Assembly: GCF_001556865.1 (NCBI RefSeq)
Contig: NZ_LSJY01000132.1
Span: 1 to 35,829, forward strand
DNA length: 35,829 nucleotides
Source of the DNA: Sphingobium sp. CCH11-B1
GTDB lineage: Bacteria > Pseudomonadota > Alphaproteobacteria > Sphingomonadales > Sphingomonadaceae
Direction: 5' to 3'
Part shown: one piece after another, positions 7,548-16,718 of the stretch
How positions within the stretch are numbered: position 1 is the stretch's first letter
How the letters are laid out: each line of letters starts with the position of its first letter
The notes under the pieces: generated by a model
What the model saw: the letters and a program-made list of their open reading frames with translations, nothing else
What the model was told of the DNA's origin: nothing
Database searches by the model: none
Position numbers and translations under genes: made by a program

Positions 7548-8957
7548 TGTGTCAGTCCCGCCACCGATCGCCCGCACCAGCGCAATCGCGGCCCTGCGCT
7601 GATCGACCGAGACCCTGATGTTGTCCTGTTGGGCTGCCAGCGATGCCGTCTGCGCGGTGGTGACTTCGAGATAATCGGCCGCCCCATCGCGATATCTGTC
7701 GAGTGCGAGATCTTCGGTCCGCTTTGCAGCGGTGGCCGCCTCCTGCTGCCGGATATTCTGGCGATAGAGAGCATCGATCCGCGCCAGGGCATCCTCCGTC
7801 TCTTGAAAGGCTCCGAGCACGGTGCCCCGGTAGTTGGCCGCCAGTTCCTCATATTGGGCTTTGCTGAGCGCCAAGCGGGCCTTGCGCCTTCCGCCGTCAA
7901 ACAAGTTCAGCACCGCGCTTAGTGGTCCCAACCCCCAAAAGCTGGTCGGCGCACTGATAATCGGTGCGCCGGTCGCCTGATAGCCGCCGGTCAAGCCCAA
8001 CGTGATATCCGGAAAGAAGGCGGCTCTTGCTACACCGATCCGGGCATTGGCGGCGGCAAGACGGCGCTGGGCCGCTGCGATATCGGGACGCCGCTGAAGC
8101 AGCTCGGCAGGTAATCCGCTGGGAAACGCCGGAAGGGCCGAAAGACGCTCTTGTGGCGGCACAGAGAATGTCGAGGGCATTTCGCCGATCAGGACGGCAA
8201 GTTGGTGTTCGACTTGCGCATGGTCGGCCTTGAGCGCTTCAGCGCGGGCGGCCACGCTGGAAAGCTGCGTCTGTGAGCGGCTGACATCGACGCCAGAGGC
8301 GATGCCACCATCATGGCGCGTAACGATGAGCTGGTGCGCGCGCTCATAGGCCGATACGGTCTGATCGAGCAGTTGCTGTTCCGCCTCGATACCGCGCAGC
8401 CGGATATAGAGATCCGCGACCATGGCCTGAAGGCTGAGGCGGGCCGAGCGCAGATTGGCAGCTTCGGCTTCCGCATCCTCTTGCGCCGCACGCACGGAAT
8501 TGCGGACGCGGCCCCAGAGGTCGAGTTCGTAGGATAGGGAACCGCCTACGATAAACTGATTGGCCGTCACAGGATTGCCGGGGCCTATGGGGCGTCCCGC
8601 CGACAATCTCTCGCGCGAAGCCGAGCCCTGTGCGTTAAGGGTTGGATATTGCTGTCCTCCCGCCTCGCGCGCGTTGGCCAATGCCTGATCGTAGCGGGCA
8701 AGCGCGGCCGCAAGGGTAGGCGTCGTTGTATCCACCTTTACCATCAGCCCGTCGAGAACGGGATCGCCAAAAGCGTGCCACCAATCGCCGCGATCGAGTG
8801 CATCGGCAGGCGTCGCGGTCGTCCAGTCTGCGCCGTGATGGAATGACGCCGGGACCGCCATCTTCGGGAGTTCAGGGGGATCGACCGTCGCGCATCCAGC
8901 AAGGATGAAGGCGAGAGGGCTGAGGGCAAGGAAAGCCGGGAAACTAGCTTGTCGCAT
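7524..8957 (-). CDS. NodT-family outer membrane efflux lipoprotein
   Basis: A 477-residue TolC-like outer membrane factor of the NodT/OprM type. The N-terminal signal ends in LAGC, giving an acylated Cys near residue 22. Two repeated coiled-coil/TolC halves follow, with conserved LWGRVRNSVRAAQEDAEA and LFDGGRRKARLALSKAQYEE motifs. It is the third gene of the efflux operon. Its ATG overlaps the end of the adaptor gene by 14 bases, so translation is coupled. It would form the exit duct for the RND pump encoded upstream. Length is normal and no damage is visible. Confidence 0.95.
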   Translation of the reverse strand: MRQASFPAFLALSPLAFILAGCATVDPPELPKMAVPASFHHGADWTTATPADALDRGDWWHAFGDPVLDGLMVKVDTTTPTLAAALARYDQALANAREAGGQQYPTLNAQGSASRERLSAGRPIGPGNPVTANQFIVGGSLSYELDLWGRVRNSVRAAQEDAEAEAANLRSARLSLQAMVADLYIRLRGIEAEQQLLDQTVSAYERAHQLIVTRHDGGIASGVDVSRSQTQLSSVAARAEALKADHAQVEHQLAVLIGEMPSTFSVPPQERLSALPAFPSGLPAELLQRRPDIAAAQRRLAAANARIGVARAAFFPDITLGLTGGYQATGAPIISAPTSFWGLGPLSAVLNLFDGGRRKARLALSKAQYEELAANYRGTVLGAFQETEDALARIDALYRQNIRQQEAATAAKRTEDLALDRYRDGAADYLEVTTAQTASLAAQQDNIRVSVDQRRAAIALVRAIGGGTDTPLQAALP

Positions 8958-10107
8958 TGTTGGCCTTCGGCGTGTTTGCGCGGACCACGCGAACCTGTTC
9001 GCCTTGAACGAGGGAATCGGGCGGCGTCAGGACGATCCGGTCGCCTGCGGAAACGCCGGACAGGATTTCGATCGTCTTGCCCTGGTCCCTGCCAACTTGA
9101 ACCGTGCGCAAGGAAACCCGGCCCCTGCCGTCGACAACAGCAACCCGCGCGCCATCCGATCCGAGGATCAATGTGCTGGCCGGAAGCTCGAAGGCCCCGG
9201 CAGCGCCCGATACGGGTATCCGGACATCGGCATAGGTGCCAGGGCGCAGGCGCCGAGCGCGATTGTCCACGAGAAATTCGACAAGCATCGTGCCCGAGCG
9301 CGGTTCAACGGCGTCAGCCATGCGAACCAGTGTCGCTTCGAATTGCTCGCCCGGCTGTCCCGGCAGCGAGAATTGCGCGCGGAGACCTTCGGAAAGACCA
9401 TACATGGCCGTCTGCGGAACGCGAACATAGAGCCGCAAGCGACTGACATCGGCAATCGTGAACAGCGGTTCGCTCGCCGCGCTTCCGGCATTTACCAGCG
9501 CGCCGAGCTGCGCTGACCGATTTGTCACCACGCCGTCGAAGGGCGCCTTGAGCTGCGTGAACCCGCGCATGGCGCTCAGGCGGCCGACATTGGCCTGTGC
9601 AGCCCGCGCGCGCGCGTCAATCGAGGCAAATTGTCCGCGCTTTTCGTCGCGTTCCTGCCGCGACACCGCATCCTTCGCCAAAAGGCCCTCCCAGCGATCA
9701 GCGCTGATCCGGGCCAGATCGCGATCGGCCGCGGCGGTCTGGTAATCGGCCTGCGCCTGGGCAAGCTGCTGGTCGAGTTCGGGGGCTTCGAGGATAGCGA
9801 GCGTCTGACCGGCGCGCACCCTGTCGCCGATATCGGCACGCCAGGCCCTGACATAGCCGCTGACCCGCGCATTGATTTCGGCGCGGTTCCAGGCTTCGAG
9901 CGAGCCGGGCAGCACGATTTGCCCGGCCTGGGCAGGTTGAGGCTGCACAATGCTCACATTGGTCATGGCATTTTCTGCCGCTATGGCCGCCTGATCGTGT
10001 TCGGCGGCGCTGCGCGCCATCAGGCCGCCGCCGACGAGGGCGAGGACAAGGAAGGCACCAGCACCAGCATAATACCAGCGCCGCTTTCCGGAAGGTTGGT
10101 CAGACAT
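8944..10107 (-). CDS. RND efflux periplasmic adaptor (HlyD/MFP family)
   Basis: A 387-residue membrane fusion protein. The start is placed at MSDQPSGKRRWYY, because the longer frame reads back into the pump gene. It has one N-terminal membrane anchor (about residues 12-30), a lipoyl-like half-motif (LEAWNRAEINARVSGYV), a coiled-coil hairpin rich in Ala/Gln (residues about 100-170), the second lipoyl half (LKAPFDGVVTNRSAQLGALV) and beta-barrel and membrane-proximal domains. The start overlaps the pump stop by eight bases. It bridges the RND pump and the NodT channel. The substrate cannot be read from the sequence. Confidence 0.95.
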   Translation of the reverse strand: MSDQPSGKRRWYYAGAGAFLVLALVGGGLMARSAAEHDQAAIAAENAMTNVSIVQPQPAQAGQIVLPGSLEAWNRAEINARVSGYVRAWRADIGDRVRAGQTLAILEAPELDQQLAQAQADYQTAAADRDLARISADRWEGLLAKDAVSRQERDEKRGQFASIDARARAAQANVGRLSAMRGFTQLKAPFDGVVTNRSAQLGALVNAGSAASEPLFTIADVSRLRLYVRVPQTAMYGLSEGLRAQFSLPGQPGEQFEATLVRMADAVEPRSGTMLVEFLVDNRARRLRPGTYADVRIPVSGAAGAFELPASTLILGSDGARVAVVDGRGRVSLRTVQVGRDQGKTIEILSGVSAGDRIVLTPPDSLVQGEQVRVVRANTPKANNATS

Positions 10108-13100
10108 GCTTGAGTTCCAGTTCCCGTGCAGGTGAGGCGGGCGCACCCTTGCGGTGCGCGAAGCTGAAGAGGGCGGGCACGAACACAAGAGTCGCGACCG
10201 TTGCGAAGATGAGGCCGCCGATGACGGCCCGGCCAAGCGGCGCATTCTGTTCCGCACCTTCGCCGATTCCGATCGCCATCGGCGCCATGCCGATGATGAT
10301 GGCGAGCGCGGTCATGATGACAGGCCGGAAGCGGACGGTCGCGGCATCGAGCGCGGCCTGGATCGCATCGCCCGTTTCGGCGAGGCGTTCCCGCGCGAAG
10401 CTGACGACAAGGATGGAGTTGGCTGTTGCGACCCCCATGCACATGATCGCGCCGGTCAAGGCTGGCACGGAGATCGTCGTGCCGGTGAGGAACAGCATCC
10501 AGACAATGCCCGCAAAGGCTGCGGGCAGCGCGCCGATGATGACCAGCGGATCGACCCAGCTTTGGAAATTGACGACGATAATGAGATAGATGAGCGCGAT
10601 CGCACCGATCAGGCCGAATGCGAGGCCCGAGAATGCCTGGTTCATCGTTTGATATTGTCCGGCAACGGTGACGGTAACGCCCTTGGGCTTTTCCTTCTCC
10701 AGTCCCGCAATGGCGCGCTGGACATCATTCACCACGGCTCCCAGATCACGCCCCTGTGCAGTCGCGTAGAGATTGACCATTGGCTGGATGTTGGCGCGGC
10801 TGACCACGGAATAGGTCGTATCGCGCGAGACCCGTCCCAGACCCCCCAGCGTTTGCGATTCGCCTCCCGTCGCCGATGAGATCGGCAGCGATTCCAGCGA
10901 GGCAAGCGTGTCCAGCCGCATTTCAGGAACCTGCGCGACCACCGGATAGGAGACGCCATTCTCCGGGTTCAGCCAGTAAACAGGCGCGGTCTGCTGGGTG
11001 CCAGCAAGCGCCGTGGCGACGTTGTTGGTGACGTCGCGCTGGGTGAGACCATATTGGGCAATGCGCGCGCGGTCGACATCGACGTTAATTTGCGGCGCGC
11101 GGGACGATTGCTGGATGCGCGCGTCGGCCAGACCGGGGATGGCACGAACGCGTTGCAACAGCTTCTTGGCATAGGCTTCGTTCGCGACGAGGTTGCGACC
11201 GCTCACCTGAATATCGATCGGCGCCGGAGAGCCAAAGTTCAGGATCTGGCTGGTGATATCGGCAGGGAGGAACGCGAAATCGATGCCGGGGAAGCTCTTG
11301 GGGAGTTCGCGGCGCAAATCCGCGACATAATCCTCTGTCGGTGCGTGGCCCCTCTGAAGCGTAATCATGATGTCGCCCTCATGGGGACCGACCGTGCCGG
11401 AGTTATTGTAGATGACATTGAGTGGCGCAGTCGAAAGGCCGATATTGGCCACCATCGATTTGATGTCCTTCGCAGGCACCAGCTCGCGCACCCGCTTTTG
11501 AATCTGGGAGAACATCGAGGCGCTATCTTCGAGCCGTGTGCCCACCGGCGCGCGAACATGCAGGGTGATTTGCCCGGCATCGACGCTGGGGAAGAAGTCG
11601 CGGCCGAGTGTCGGGATCAAAAGAAGCGAGGCGACCATCGCCGCCAGAAAGGCGGGCATGAAAATCTTGCGAACGCCAAGAATGCGAGAAAGGAAGCCGC
11701 CGAAACGATCCTTCTGCCGGTCGAACCAGGTCGAGAAACGATGCTGGAAACGCACCAGAGGGTTTGGCGATGCCGCGCGCTTCTCCTCATCCCCGTGGTG
11801 ATGAGGGCGCAGCAGATACATTGCCATCGTCGGGATCAGGGTGCGCGAGAGGATGAAGGAAGCGATCATGGCGAAGATCACGGACAGCGCCATGGGAACG
11901 AAGAGATAGCCTGCGACGCCGGGCAGGAAGAACATCGGCACGAAAACGATGCAGATGCAGGTGACGGCGACAAAGGCGGGCGTGACGATCTGGACGGCGC
12001 CGTCCATGATCGACTTGAGCACCGGCTTTCCCTTCTCAAGATGCCAGTTGATATTCTCGATCGTGACGGTGGCGTCGTCCACGAGGATGCCGATCGCAAG
12101 GGCGAGGCCGCCCAGCGTCATGATGTTGAGGGTCTGTCCGGTCGCGCCGAGTGCGAACAACGCGCCAAGGATCGCCAATGGAATGGTAGTGACGATGATG
12201 ATCGTCGATCGCCATGAGCCGAGGAACATGAGGATCATCAACGAGGTCAGCACGGCCGCAAGCACGCCTTCATAGGCGACGCCGGACACGGCCGCCTTCA
12301 CCAGCACGGATTGGTCGCCGATCAGCTCGACTTTCAGACTATCGGGTAAACCTTCCGTGATCGCCGGGAGGCGCTTTCGGATCGTATCGACGATGGTGAG
12401 GGTGGAGGCCGCACCGCTCTTGAGCGTAGTCATCAGCGCCGAACGCTGTCCGTCCACTTGCACGATGTTGGTCTGGGGCGGAGCACCATCACGCACCTGG
12501 GCAATGTCGCGCATGAAGATGGTCGCGCCGTCGACGACCTTGATCGGCAGGTTGTTGAGCTGTTCGACCGATCCCGGCGCGTTGTTGAGGCGAACATTAT
12601 ATTGCAGTCCGCCGATCTTGGCGAAACCCGCGGGCGTGATCTGGGTCTGTGCGGCAATCGCGGCAGCGACGTCGCCGGCGGACAACCCTTTGGAGCGCAA
12701 TGCTTCGGGATTGACGTCGATCTGGATCTGCCGCTGTTTGCCGCCGAAGGGGAAAGGCATGGCAACACCCGGCACGGTCACGAGTTGCGGGCGGATCTGG
12801 TTGGCGCCGAGATCATAAAGCTGCTGCTCGCTCAGTCCCTCACCCGCAAGCGCAACCTGCACGATGGGAACGGTCGAAGCGTCATAGTTGACGATCACCG
12901 GAGGCGTCGTGCCTGGCGGCAACTGGCGGAGCATCGTTTGGGAGATCGACGTGACCTGTGCCGTGGCGGTGCGGATATCGGCGCCGGGCTGGAAATAGAC
13001 GCGCACGACCGCGATGCCGTTGAGCGATTGGCTCTCGATCCGGTCGATGTCGTTGACCGTGGTGGTCAGCACGCGCTCGAAGGGATTGACGATGCGCCCG

Positions 13101-13282
13101 GCCATGTCCTCGGGCGACAGGCCGTTATAGGTCCAGGCGGCAGCGATGACCGGGACGCCGATGCGCGGGAAGATATCGACGGGCATCCGCAGCACGGAGA
13201 GCAGGCCGAGGCCGAAGATCAGGATGGCCATGACGATGAAAGTCAGCGGCCGCGTCAATGCGACCCGCACCAGTGCGATCAT
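10100..13282 (-). CDS. RND efflux pump permease (AcrB/HAE family)
   Basis: A 1060-residue inner-membrane RND transporter, the proton-driven pump of the tripartite system. The ATG at 13282 is preferred. It gives the canonical start MIALVRVALTRPLTF with the first membrane helix, and the upstream extension has only a TTG start. Hallmarks include MPVDIFPRIGVP after helix 1, the helix-4 region GGLALAIGILVDDATVTIEN carrying the adjacent acidic pair, two large periplasmic loops and a second repeat beginning near residue 540. GGGGAG lies upstream. A short leader ORF ends on its start codon, and a CTTAAG box lies about 80 bp upstream. The nearest families are multidrug/HAE rather than metal (CusA) pumps. 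Confidence 0.95.
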   Translation of the reverse strand: MIALVRVALTRPLTFIVMAILIFGLGLLSVLRMPVDIFPRIGVPVIAAAWTYNGLSPEDMAGRIVNPFERVLTTTVNDIDRIESQSLNGIAVVRVYFQPGADIRTATAQVTSISQTMLRQLPPGTTPPVIVNYDASTVPIVQVALAGEGLSEQQLYDLGANQIRPQLVTVPGVAMPFPFGGKQRQIQIDVNPEALRSKGLSAGDVAAAIAAQTQITPAGFAKIGGLQYNVRLNNAPGSVEQLNNLPIKVVDGATIFMRDIAQVRDGAPPQTNIVQVDGQRSALMTTLKSGAASTLTIVDTIRKRLPAITEGLPDSLKVELIGDQSVLVKAAVSGVAYEGVLAAVLTSLMILMFLGSWRSTIIIVTTIPLAILGALFALGATGQTLNIMTLGGLALAIGILVDDATVTIENINWHLEKGKPVLKSIMDGAVQIVTPAFVAVTCICIVFVPMFFLPGVAGYLFVPMALSVIFAMIASFILSRTLIPTMAMYLLRPHHHGDEEKRAASPNPLVRFQHRFSTWFDRQKDRFGGFLSRILGVRKIFMPAFLAAMVASLLLIPTLGRDFFPSVDAGQITLHVRAPVGTRLEDSASMFSQIQKRVRELVPAKDIKSMVANIGLSTAPLNVIYNNSGTVGPHEGDIMITLQRGHAPTEDYVADLRRELPKSFPGIDFAFLPADITSQILNFGSPAPIDIQVSGRNLVANEAYAKKLLQRVRAIPGLADARIQQSSRAPQINVDVDRARIAQYGLTQRDVTNNVATALAGTQQTAPVYWLNPENGVSYPVVAQVPEMRLDTLASLESLPISSATGGESQTLGGLGRVSRDTTYSVVSRANIQPMVNLYATAQGRDLGAVVNDVQRAIAGLEKEKPKGVTVTVAGQYQTMNQAFSGLAFGLIGAIALIYLIIVVNFQSWVDPLVIIGALPAAFAGIVWMLFLTGTTISVPALTGAIMCMGVATANSILVVSFARERLAETGDAIQAALDAATVRFRPVIMTALAIIIGMAPMAIGIGEGAEQNAPLGRAVIGGLIFATVATLVFVPALFSFAHRKGAPASPARELELKHV

Positions 13283-13320
13283 CGGCCGGTGCTCCCCAAG
13301 GGGCTGTAAGTGCAAAGCAT
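13279..13320 (-). CDS. possible 13-codon leader ORF before the RND pump
   Basis: An ATG at 13320 lies eight bases after GGAGG and opens a 13-codon reading frame (Met-Leu-Cys-Thr-Tyr-Ser-Pro-Leu-Gly-Ser-Thr-Gly-Arg). Its TGA overlaps the pump ATG (ATGA). Its ribosome site is better than the pump's own. It may couple translation or act as a leader. No ribosome-stalling motif is recognised, and it could be a chance frame. Confidence 0.4.
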   Translation of the reverse strand: MLCTYSPLGSTGR

Positions 13321-13361
13321 TGATAATTCCTCCCGAACTTCGGGGGGAAAACAATTCCTAG

Positions 13362-13377
13362 CTTAAGGCTGTCTTAT
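13362..13377 (+). promoter_or_regulatory. PmrA/QseB-like box upstream of the RND operon
   Basis: CTTAAG-GCTGT-CTTAT on the plus strand, 80 bp before the pump ATG and about 40 bp before the leader ATG (both on the minus strand). Half-sites are 11 bp apart. The element is inverted relative to the operon it precedes. Confidence 0.55.
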
Positions 13378-13428
13378 CGGGGGCAGGATTTTCCACGGAA
13401 GCGAAAAGTCCACGGGGAATGCGGGCGC

Positions 13429-14604
13429 TTAAGTGCCTTCCTTGGCACGGTTAAGGCGGGCAAAGCCGCGCGAAAGATCAGCAATCAGATCATCCGGCTT
13501 TTCCAGCCCGATATGCAGGCGAACAAGCTGACCTGGCTCTTCCCATGTGGTGGCCGAGCGTAAAGAGCGCGGGTCGATGGTCATAACCAGGCTCTCGAAG
13601 CCTCCCCAGCTATAGCCGATGCGAAACAGATCGAGGCCATCTATCATCGCCGCGACGGCTTCGGGGGGAGCCGCGCGGGTGACGAACGACAGCAACCCGG
13701 TTGCGCCTCTGAAATCGCGGCTCCAGAGATCGTGACCCGGATGAGAGGGAAGTGCAGGATAAAGGACGCGGGCGACGTCCGGTTGCGTTTCGAGCCAGCG
13801 CGCCACGGCAAGGGCATTGTCCTGATGGCGTGCAAGCCGGACATCGAGCGTGCGCAAGCCCCGCAGCGCAAGTGCAACGTCATCTGGCCCTACGAACTGA
13901 CCAAGCTGAAAATGCATGTCGCGCACCTTGTCCCAGGCGCGTTGACCGCAGGCTATTGTGCCGAGCATCGCATCGGAATGACCGACGATATATTTTGTAG
14001 CGGCCATGATCGAGATATCGACGCCGAGCGCGAGGGGTTTCAGAAACAGCGGGGTTGCCCAGCTATTGTCCATGAGAACGAGCGCATTCCGGGCATGAGC
14101 GGCGGCGGCGATCGCCGGAATATCCTGAATCTCGAACGTGTGCGATCCGGGCGATTCGGTGAACACCGCCTTCGTATGGGGCTTGATGAGATCGGCAATG
14201 CCCTCTCCGACGAGAGGATCGTAATAGGTCGTCTCGATACCCATGCGCCGTCCCGCTGTATCGCAGAAATGACGCACTGGCCCATAGACGCTATCCGGCA
14301 CCAGCAGATGGTCGCCTGAGCCGCAAACCGCGAGTATGGCGGTAGTGCAGGCGGCAAGTCCCGAAGGGCACAAAACCGTGCCTTCGGCGCTTTCCAGTGT
14401 GTTGAGCGCTTCGCACAGCGCGTCGGACGTGGGATTGCCCCAACGGCCATAGCGATAGCGTTGCGTGCCTTGCGCCATCGCATCGACGCTGGGAAAGGCG
14501 ACTGTCGAACCGCGATAGACTGCCGGATTGACGAAGCCATGATGCGCTTCAGGATCGATTCCGGCATGGGCGAGCAACGTGGTGTCGCTGATTACTTTGT
14601 GCAT
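13429..14604 (-). CDS. metC: PLP-dependent cystathionine beta-lyase (MetC-like)
   Basis: A 391-residue Cys/Met-metabolism PLP enzyme. The start is set at MHKVISDTTLLAHAG, and the longer frame has no ribosome site. Family motifs include YGRWGNPTSDAL, CPSGLAACTTAIL (the phosphate-binding turn), LMDNSWATP (Asp to the pyridine nitrogen) and the Schiff-base lysine in ATKYIVGHSD. The family cleaves C-S bonds of cystathionine or cysteine conjugates, yielding thiols, pyruvate and ammonia. The gene lies 52 bp after the TetR gene on the same strand, so it is probably regulated with it. In this setting it may process S-conjugates rather than serve methionine biosynthesis, which is inference. Confidence 0.88.
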   Translation of the reverse strand: MHKVISDTTLLAHAGIDPEAHHGFVNPAVYRGSTVAFPSVDAMAQGTQRYRYGRWGNPTSDALCEALNTLESAEGTVLCPSGLAACTTAILAVCGSGDHLLVPDSVYGPVRHFCDTAGRRMGIETTYYDPLVGEGIADLIKPHTKAVFTESPGSHTFEIQDIPAIAAAAHARNALVLMDNSWATPLFLKPLALGVDISIMAATKYIVGHSDAMLGTIACGQRAWDKVRDMHFQLGQFVGPDDVALALRGLRTLDVRLARHQDNALAVARWLETQPDVARVLYPALPSHPGHDLWSRDFRGATGLLSFVTRAAPPEAVAAMIDGLDLFRIGYSWGGFESLVMTIDPRSLRSATTWEEPGQLVRLHIGLEKPDDLIADLSRGFARLNRAKEGT

Positions 14605-14656
14605 GAGGATTGTTCCGTCCTGCGCGCTTCTTGTGGAATTGTGCGTTCGATCCGTT

Positions 14657-15226
14657 TCAACGGTCGGCCAGTGTCTTGCGAAGCGCTGCCAGCACCTGTT
14701 CGAAGCCTCTGGCACCGCCGAGCAAGCGTTCGACCATCAACGCTCCGCTCAGGCTGGACAGGATCAGCCGGGCGGTTTCGGCCACGTCGAGCCGTTCGCT
14801 GATTTCCCCGCTTCCCCGCCCTTCGGTCACTATCCGTTCCAGCCAGTCCAGATGATCGCGGAAGAATAACGTCACAGCGTCGGCCAGCTTCGGTGATATG
14901 CCGTCCCGTTCCGCTGCCAGCGCTGCGCACAGACAGCCGGTGCCCTCGTTGACGCTGGCGAGATAGAGGCGGCCGTAGGCCACGATCCGATCGACCGCAT
15001 GGGAATGGGCTTTCTCGATCTCCGGAAAGGCCAGATCATAGCGTTCGCGGTAACGGCCCAGGGCGGTTTCAACGAGCGTTTCCTTGGTCGGAAAGTGATG
15101 ATGGATGCTCGCCTTGGTGATGCCTACTGCTTGCGACAGGTCCGCATAGCTGAACCCGGCATAGCCGCGAGTGCGGATCAGCCGTTCAGCCTCTTCGAGC
15201 AAAGTGGATCGCGTGTCGGTCATCAT
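14657..15226 (-). CDS. TetR/AcrR family transcriptional regulator
   Basis: A 189-residue TetR-type repressor. The helix-turn-helix spans residues about 8-55 (TRGYAGFSYADLSQAVGITK, then ASIHHHFPTKETLVETAL). The ligand domain holds two close cysteines in GTGCLCAALAAE, a place where some members of the family that sense electrophiles carry reactive Cys. It lies between the FrnE-like gene and metC on the same strand. A 10-bp perfect palindrome (15257-15266) about 30 bp upstream is its best operator candidate. Sensing of reactive sulfur or electrophiles is inference from the cysteines and neighbours. Confidence 0.92.
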   Translation of the reverse strand: MMTDTRSTLLEEAERLIRTRGYAGFSYADLSQAVGITKASIHHHFPTKETLVETALGRYRERYDLAFPEIEKAHSHAVDRIVAYGRLYLASVNEGTGCLCAALAAERDGISPKLADAVTLFFRDHLDWLERIVTEGRGSGEISERLDVAETARLILSSLSGALMVERLLGGARGFEQVLAALRKTLADR

Positions 15227-15256
15227 CCCGTCATGTCGTCATTGGTTGTTTGTCGA

Positions 15257-15266
15257 ACCTATAGGT
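15257..15266. promoter_or_regulatory. palindromic operator candidate for the TetR regulator
   Basis: ACCTATAGGT is a perfect 10-bp palindrome, with further partial symmetry at both flanks. It lies in the 89-bp gap upstream of the tetR gene, as expected for autoregulation. A related but imperfect ACCTATCGACC occurs on the minus strand upstream of the OsmC gene (about 16645-16655). Confidence 0.5.
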
Positions 15267-15315
15267 CCAAACGGGAAGCTCCATAAGCCTCCCGTTCGAT
15301 GTCGCAGGCCCGCGA

Positions 15316-16017
15316 TCAGCAACCCTTGCCGTCGATACCGCACATCTGGCCCGATGGTTCGGGCATCGATGCGTAGCGGCGCAGCGCTTCGTCCAGATTG
15401 GTCTTGGTATCCTCGAAGGGCATGAAACCGCGTGCGAGCAGCGCCAGCTTTCCGTTGTCGAGGCGCATCAGCAAGGCGGGGAAGCCCTGGATGCCCATCT
15501 CCTGCACCATGCGCCGTTCGTCCATGACGCCAAGCGCGATATCCGGGCTGTCCATCAACTGACGGAACGCCGCGAAATCGATCCCGAAATGCGCCGCCAT
15601 CGGCTCATAGGTCTGGATATCCTGAAGATCCTTGTTGTCGGCATAATAGGTCCGCTGGATCTCCGAGGCGATCGCCACGCCATCCGACACGCCGAGCCGC
15701 TGAAAAGCGATCATCGCGCGGGCAGGCATGGTCGAATTGAGGACATGCTTCGAGGTCTGGAGATGGCGAATCTCATTCAGATAGTCCGCGCCAAACTCCT
15801 GGCCGGAGAGCTGGGTGACGCGCTCATGCATCCCCATGGGATCGGGAAACCGGCCGAACATTGCGGGAAGGGGCGTGTCTGTGGGGATCATGCCCCCGTT
15901 GATGACCTGGATATCCAACCGATCCGCATAATCCGCCGCGATCTTGCCGATCACACCGCTGAAACCGTAGCACCAGATGCAATAGGGGTCGGTGATATAA
16001 AGAAACTGCGCTTTCAT
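15316..16017 (-). CDS. DsbA-family (FrnE-like) oxidoreductase
   Basis: A 233-residue cytoplasmic DsbA/FrnE-like thioredoxin-fold protein, with no signal peptide. The active site is DPYCIWCYGF (Cys13, Cys16), followed by the long helical insertion typical of the family, and the cis-proline loop is GIQGFPALLM. It ends with Cys residues in QMCGIDGKGC, a possible C-terminal redox or metal pair. The ATG at 16017 is preferred because AAGGAAC precedes it. It lies 17 bp after the OsmC gene. Cytoplasmic disulfide or thiosulfinate/S-conjugate handling is plausible. FrnE-like proteins are linked to oxidative stress tolerance. Confidence 0.88.
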   Translation of the reverse strand: MKAQFLYITDPYCIWCYGFSGVIGKIAADYADRLDIQVINGGMIPTDTPLPAMFGRFPDPMGMHERVTQLSGQEFGADYLNEIRHLQTSKHVLNSTMPARAMIAFQRLGVSDGVAIASEIQRTYYADNKDLQDIQTYEPMAAHFGIDFAAFRQLMDSPDIALGVMDERRMVQEMGIQGFPALLMRLDNGKLALLARGFMPFEDTKTNLDEALRRYASMPEPSGQMCGIDGKGC

Positions 16018-16034
16018 GATGTTCCTTCCCAAAA

Positions 16035-16604
16035 TCAGGCGTCAACCCACACCGAGCGCATGGTGAGCTTGGGATTGAGGCGGATGGCGTTCGCGACATT
16101 CCAGCGATTGGGCGAGGTTTTCACCACAGCGTCGTGAATCTGCTGGAACTGTTCCGGCGTGAAATCGCCGTCCATGATGATTTCATAGTCGATGGAATCG
16201 TAGCCCGGCTTCACCGCATCATCGAGGCCGAGAAAGCCGCGCAGGTCGAGCGCGCCCGAAGCGCGGATGGTCAACGACTTGAGAGTGACGCCCATCGTCG
16301 CCGCCGTCGCCACGATCCCCACGGTCATGCAGGCGTTCATGGCCGCGAGCAGAAGTTCTTGCGGATTGGGAGCGGTGTTTTCGCCAAGCAGCTCCACCGG
16401 CTCATCAGCGGCGATCTGAAATTCGCGGGCGATCTGCGTTCCGGACAATTCATATCCGGCAACCTTAGTGACGGATTTGGTGCCGCCCTGCCATTCGGTC
16501 GCCACGTCGAATTTGACAGCGCCCACAGCGGTGTCGGCTTTCACCTGTTCCGCAAAGCCCGCAAGAGCGGTGGTGTTGATGCCATTGAGTACCGAATCAG
16601 TCAT
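16035..16604 (-). CDS. OsmC family peroxidase-like protein
   Basis: A 189-residue OsmC/Ohr-superfamily protein. The start at 16604 follows a perfect AGGAGG. Cys92 in AAMNACMTVGIVATAATMG is the conserved peroxidatic position on the central helix. At the place where Ohr/OsmC carries the resolving Cys, this protein has KTSPNRWNVANAI, so it is a single-Cys variant. Family members reduce organic hydroperoxides or bind persulfides. It is the first gene of the run OsmC-FrnE-TetR-MetC on the minus strand, divergent from a 2-hydroxyacid dehydrogenase. Confidence 0.9.
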   Translation of the reverse strand: MTDSVLNGINTTALAGFAEQVKADTAVGAVKFDVATEWQGGTKSVTKVAGYELSGTQIAREFQIAADEPVELLGENTAPNPQELLLAAMNACMTVGIVATAATMGVTLKSLTIRASGALDLRGFLGLDDAVKPGYDSIDYEIIMDGDFTPEQFQQIHDAVVKTSPNRWNVANAIRLNPKLTMRSVWVDA

Positions 16605-16718
16605 ACATGCCTCCTTGATTGCTAACCATCCAACTAGTAGATTGGTCGATAGGTGGCAAGAGGCGGTGACGTAGATGAGAGCCAAGGAAGGGTTTATGGG
16701 CAGGACGCAGGGCGCGGC
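16605..16718. promoter_or_regulatory. divergent intergenic region osmC / hydroxyacid dehydrogenase
   Basis: This 114-bp gap separates two divergent genes and must hold their promoters. It contains CCAACTAGTAGATTGG (16630-16645), with CCAA/TTGG arms and a central ACTAGT palindrome offset to the left, next to GGTCGATAGGT, which partly resembles the tetR palindrome. A shared operator is possible. No clear -35/-10 pair is identifiable. Confidence 0.35.

Noticed and set aside
11054..12217. 387-residue open frame opposite the RND pump
   Set aside because: Antisense shadow; the pump frame has all family motifs.
13429..13440. CTTAAG at the end of the metC-like gene as another regulon box
   Set aside because: It covers the stop codon of the gene and no second half-site is found at the right spacing.
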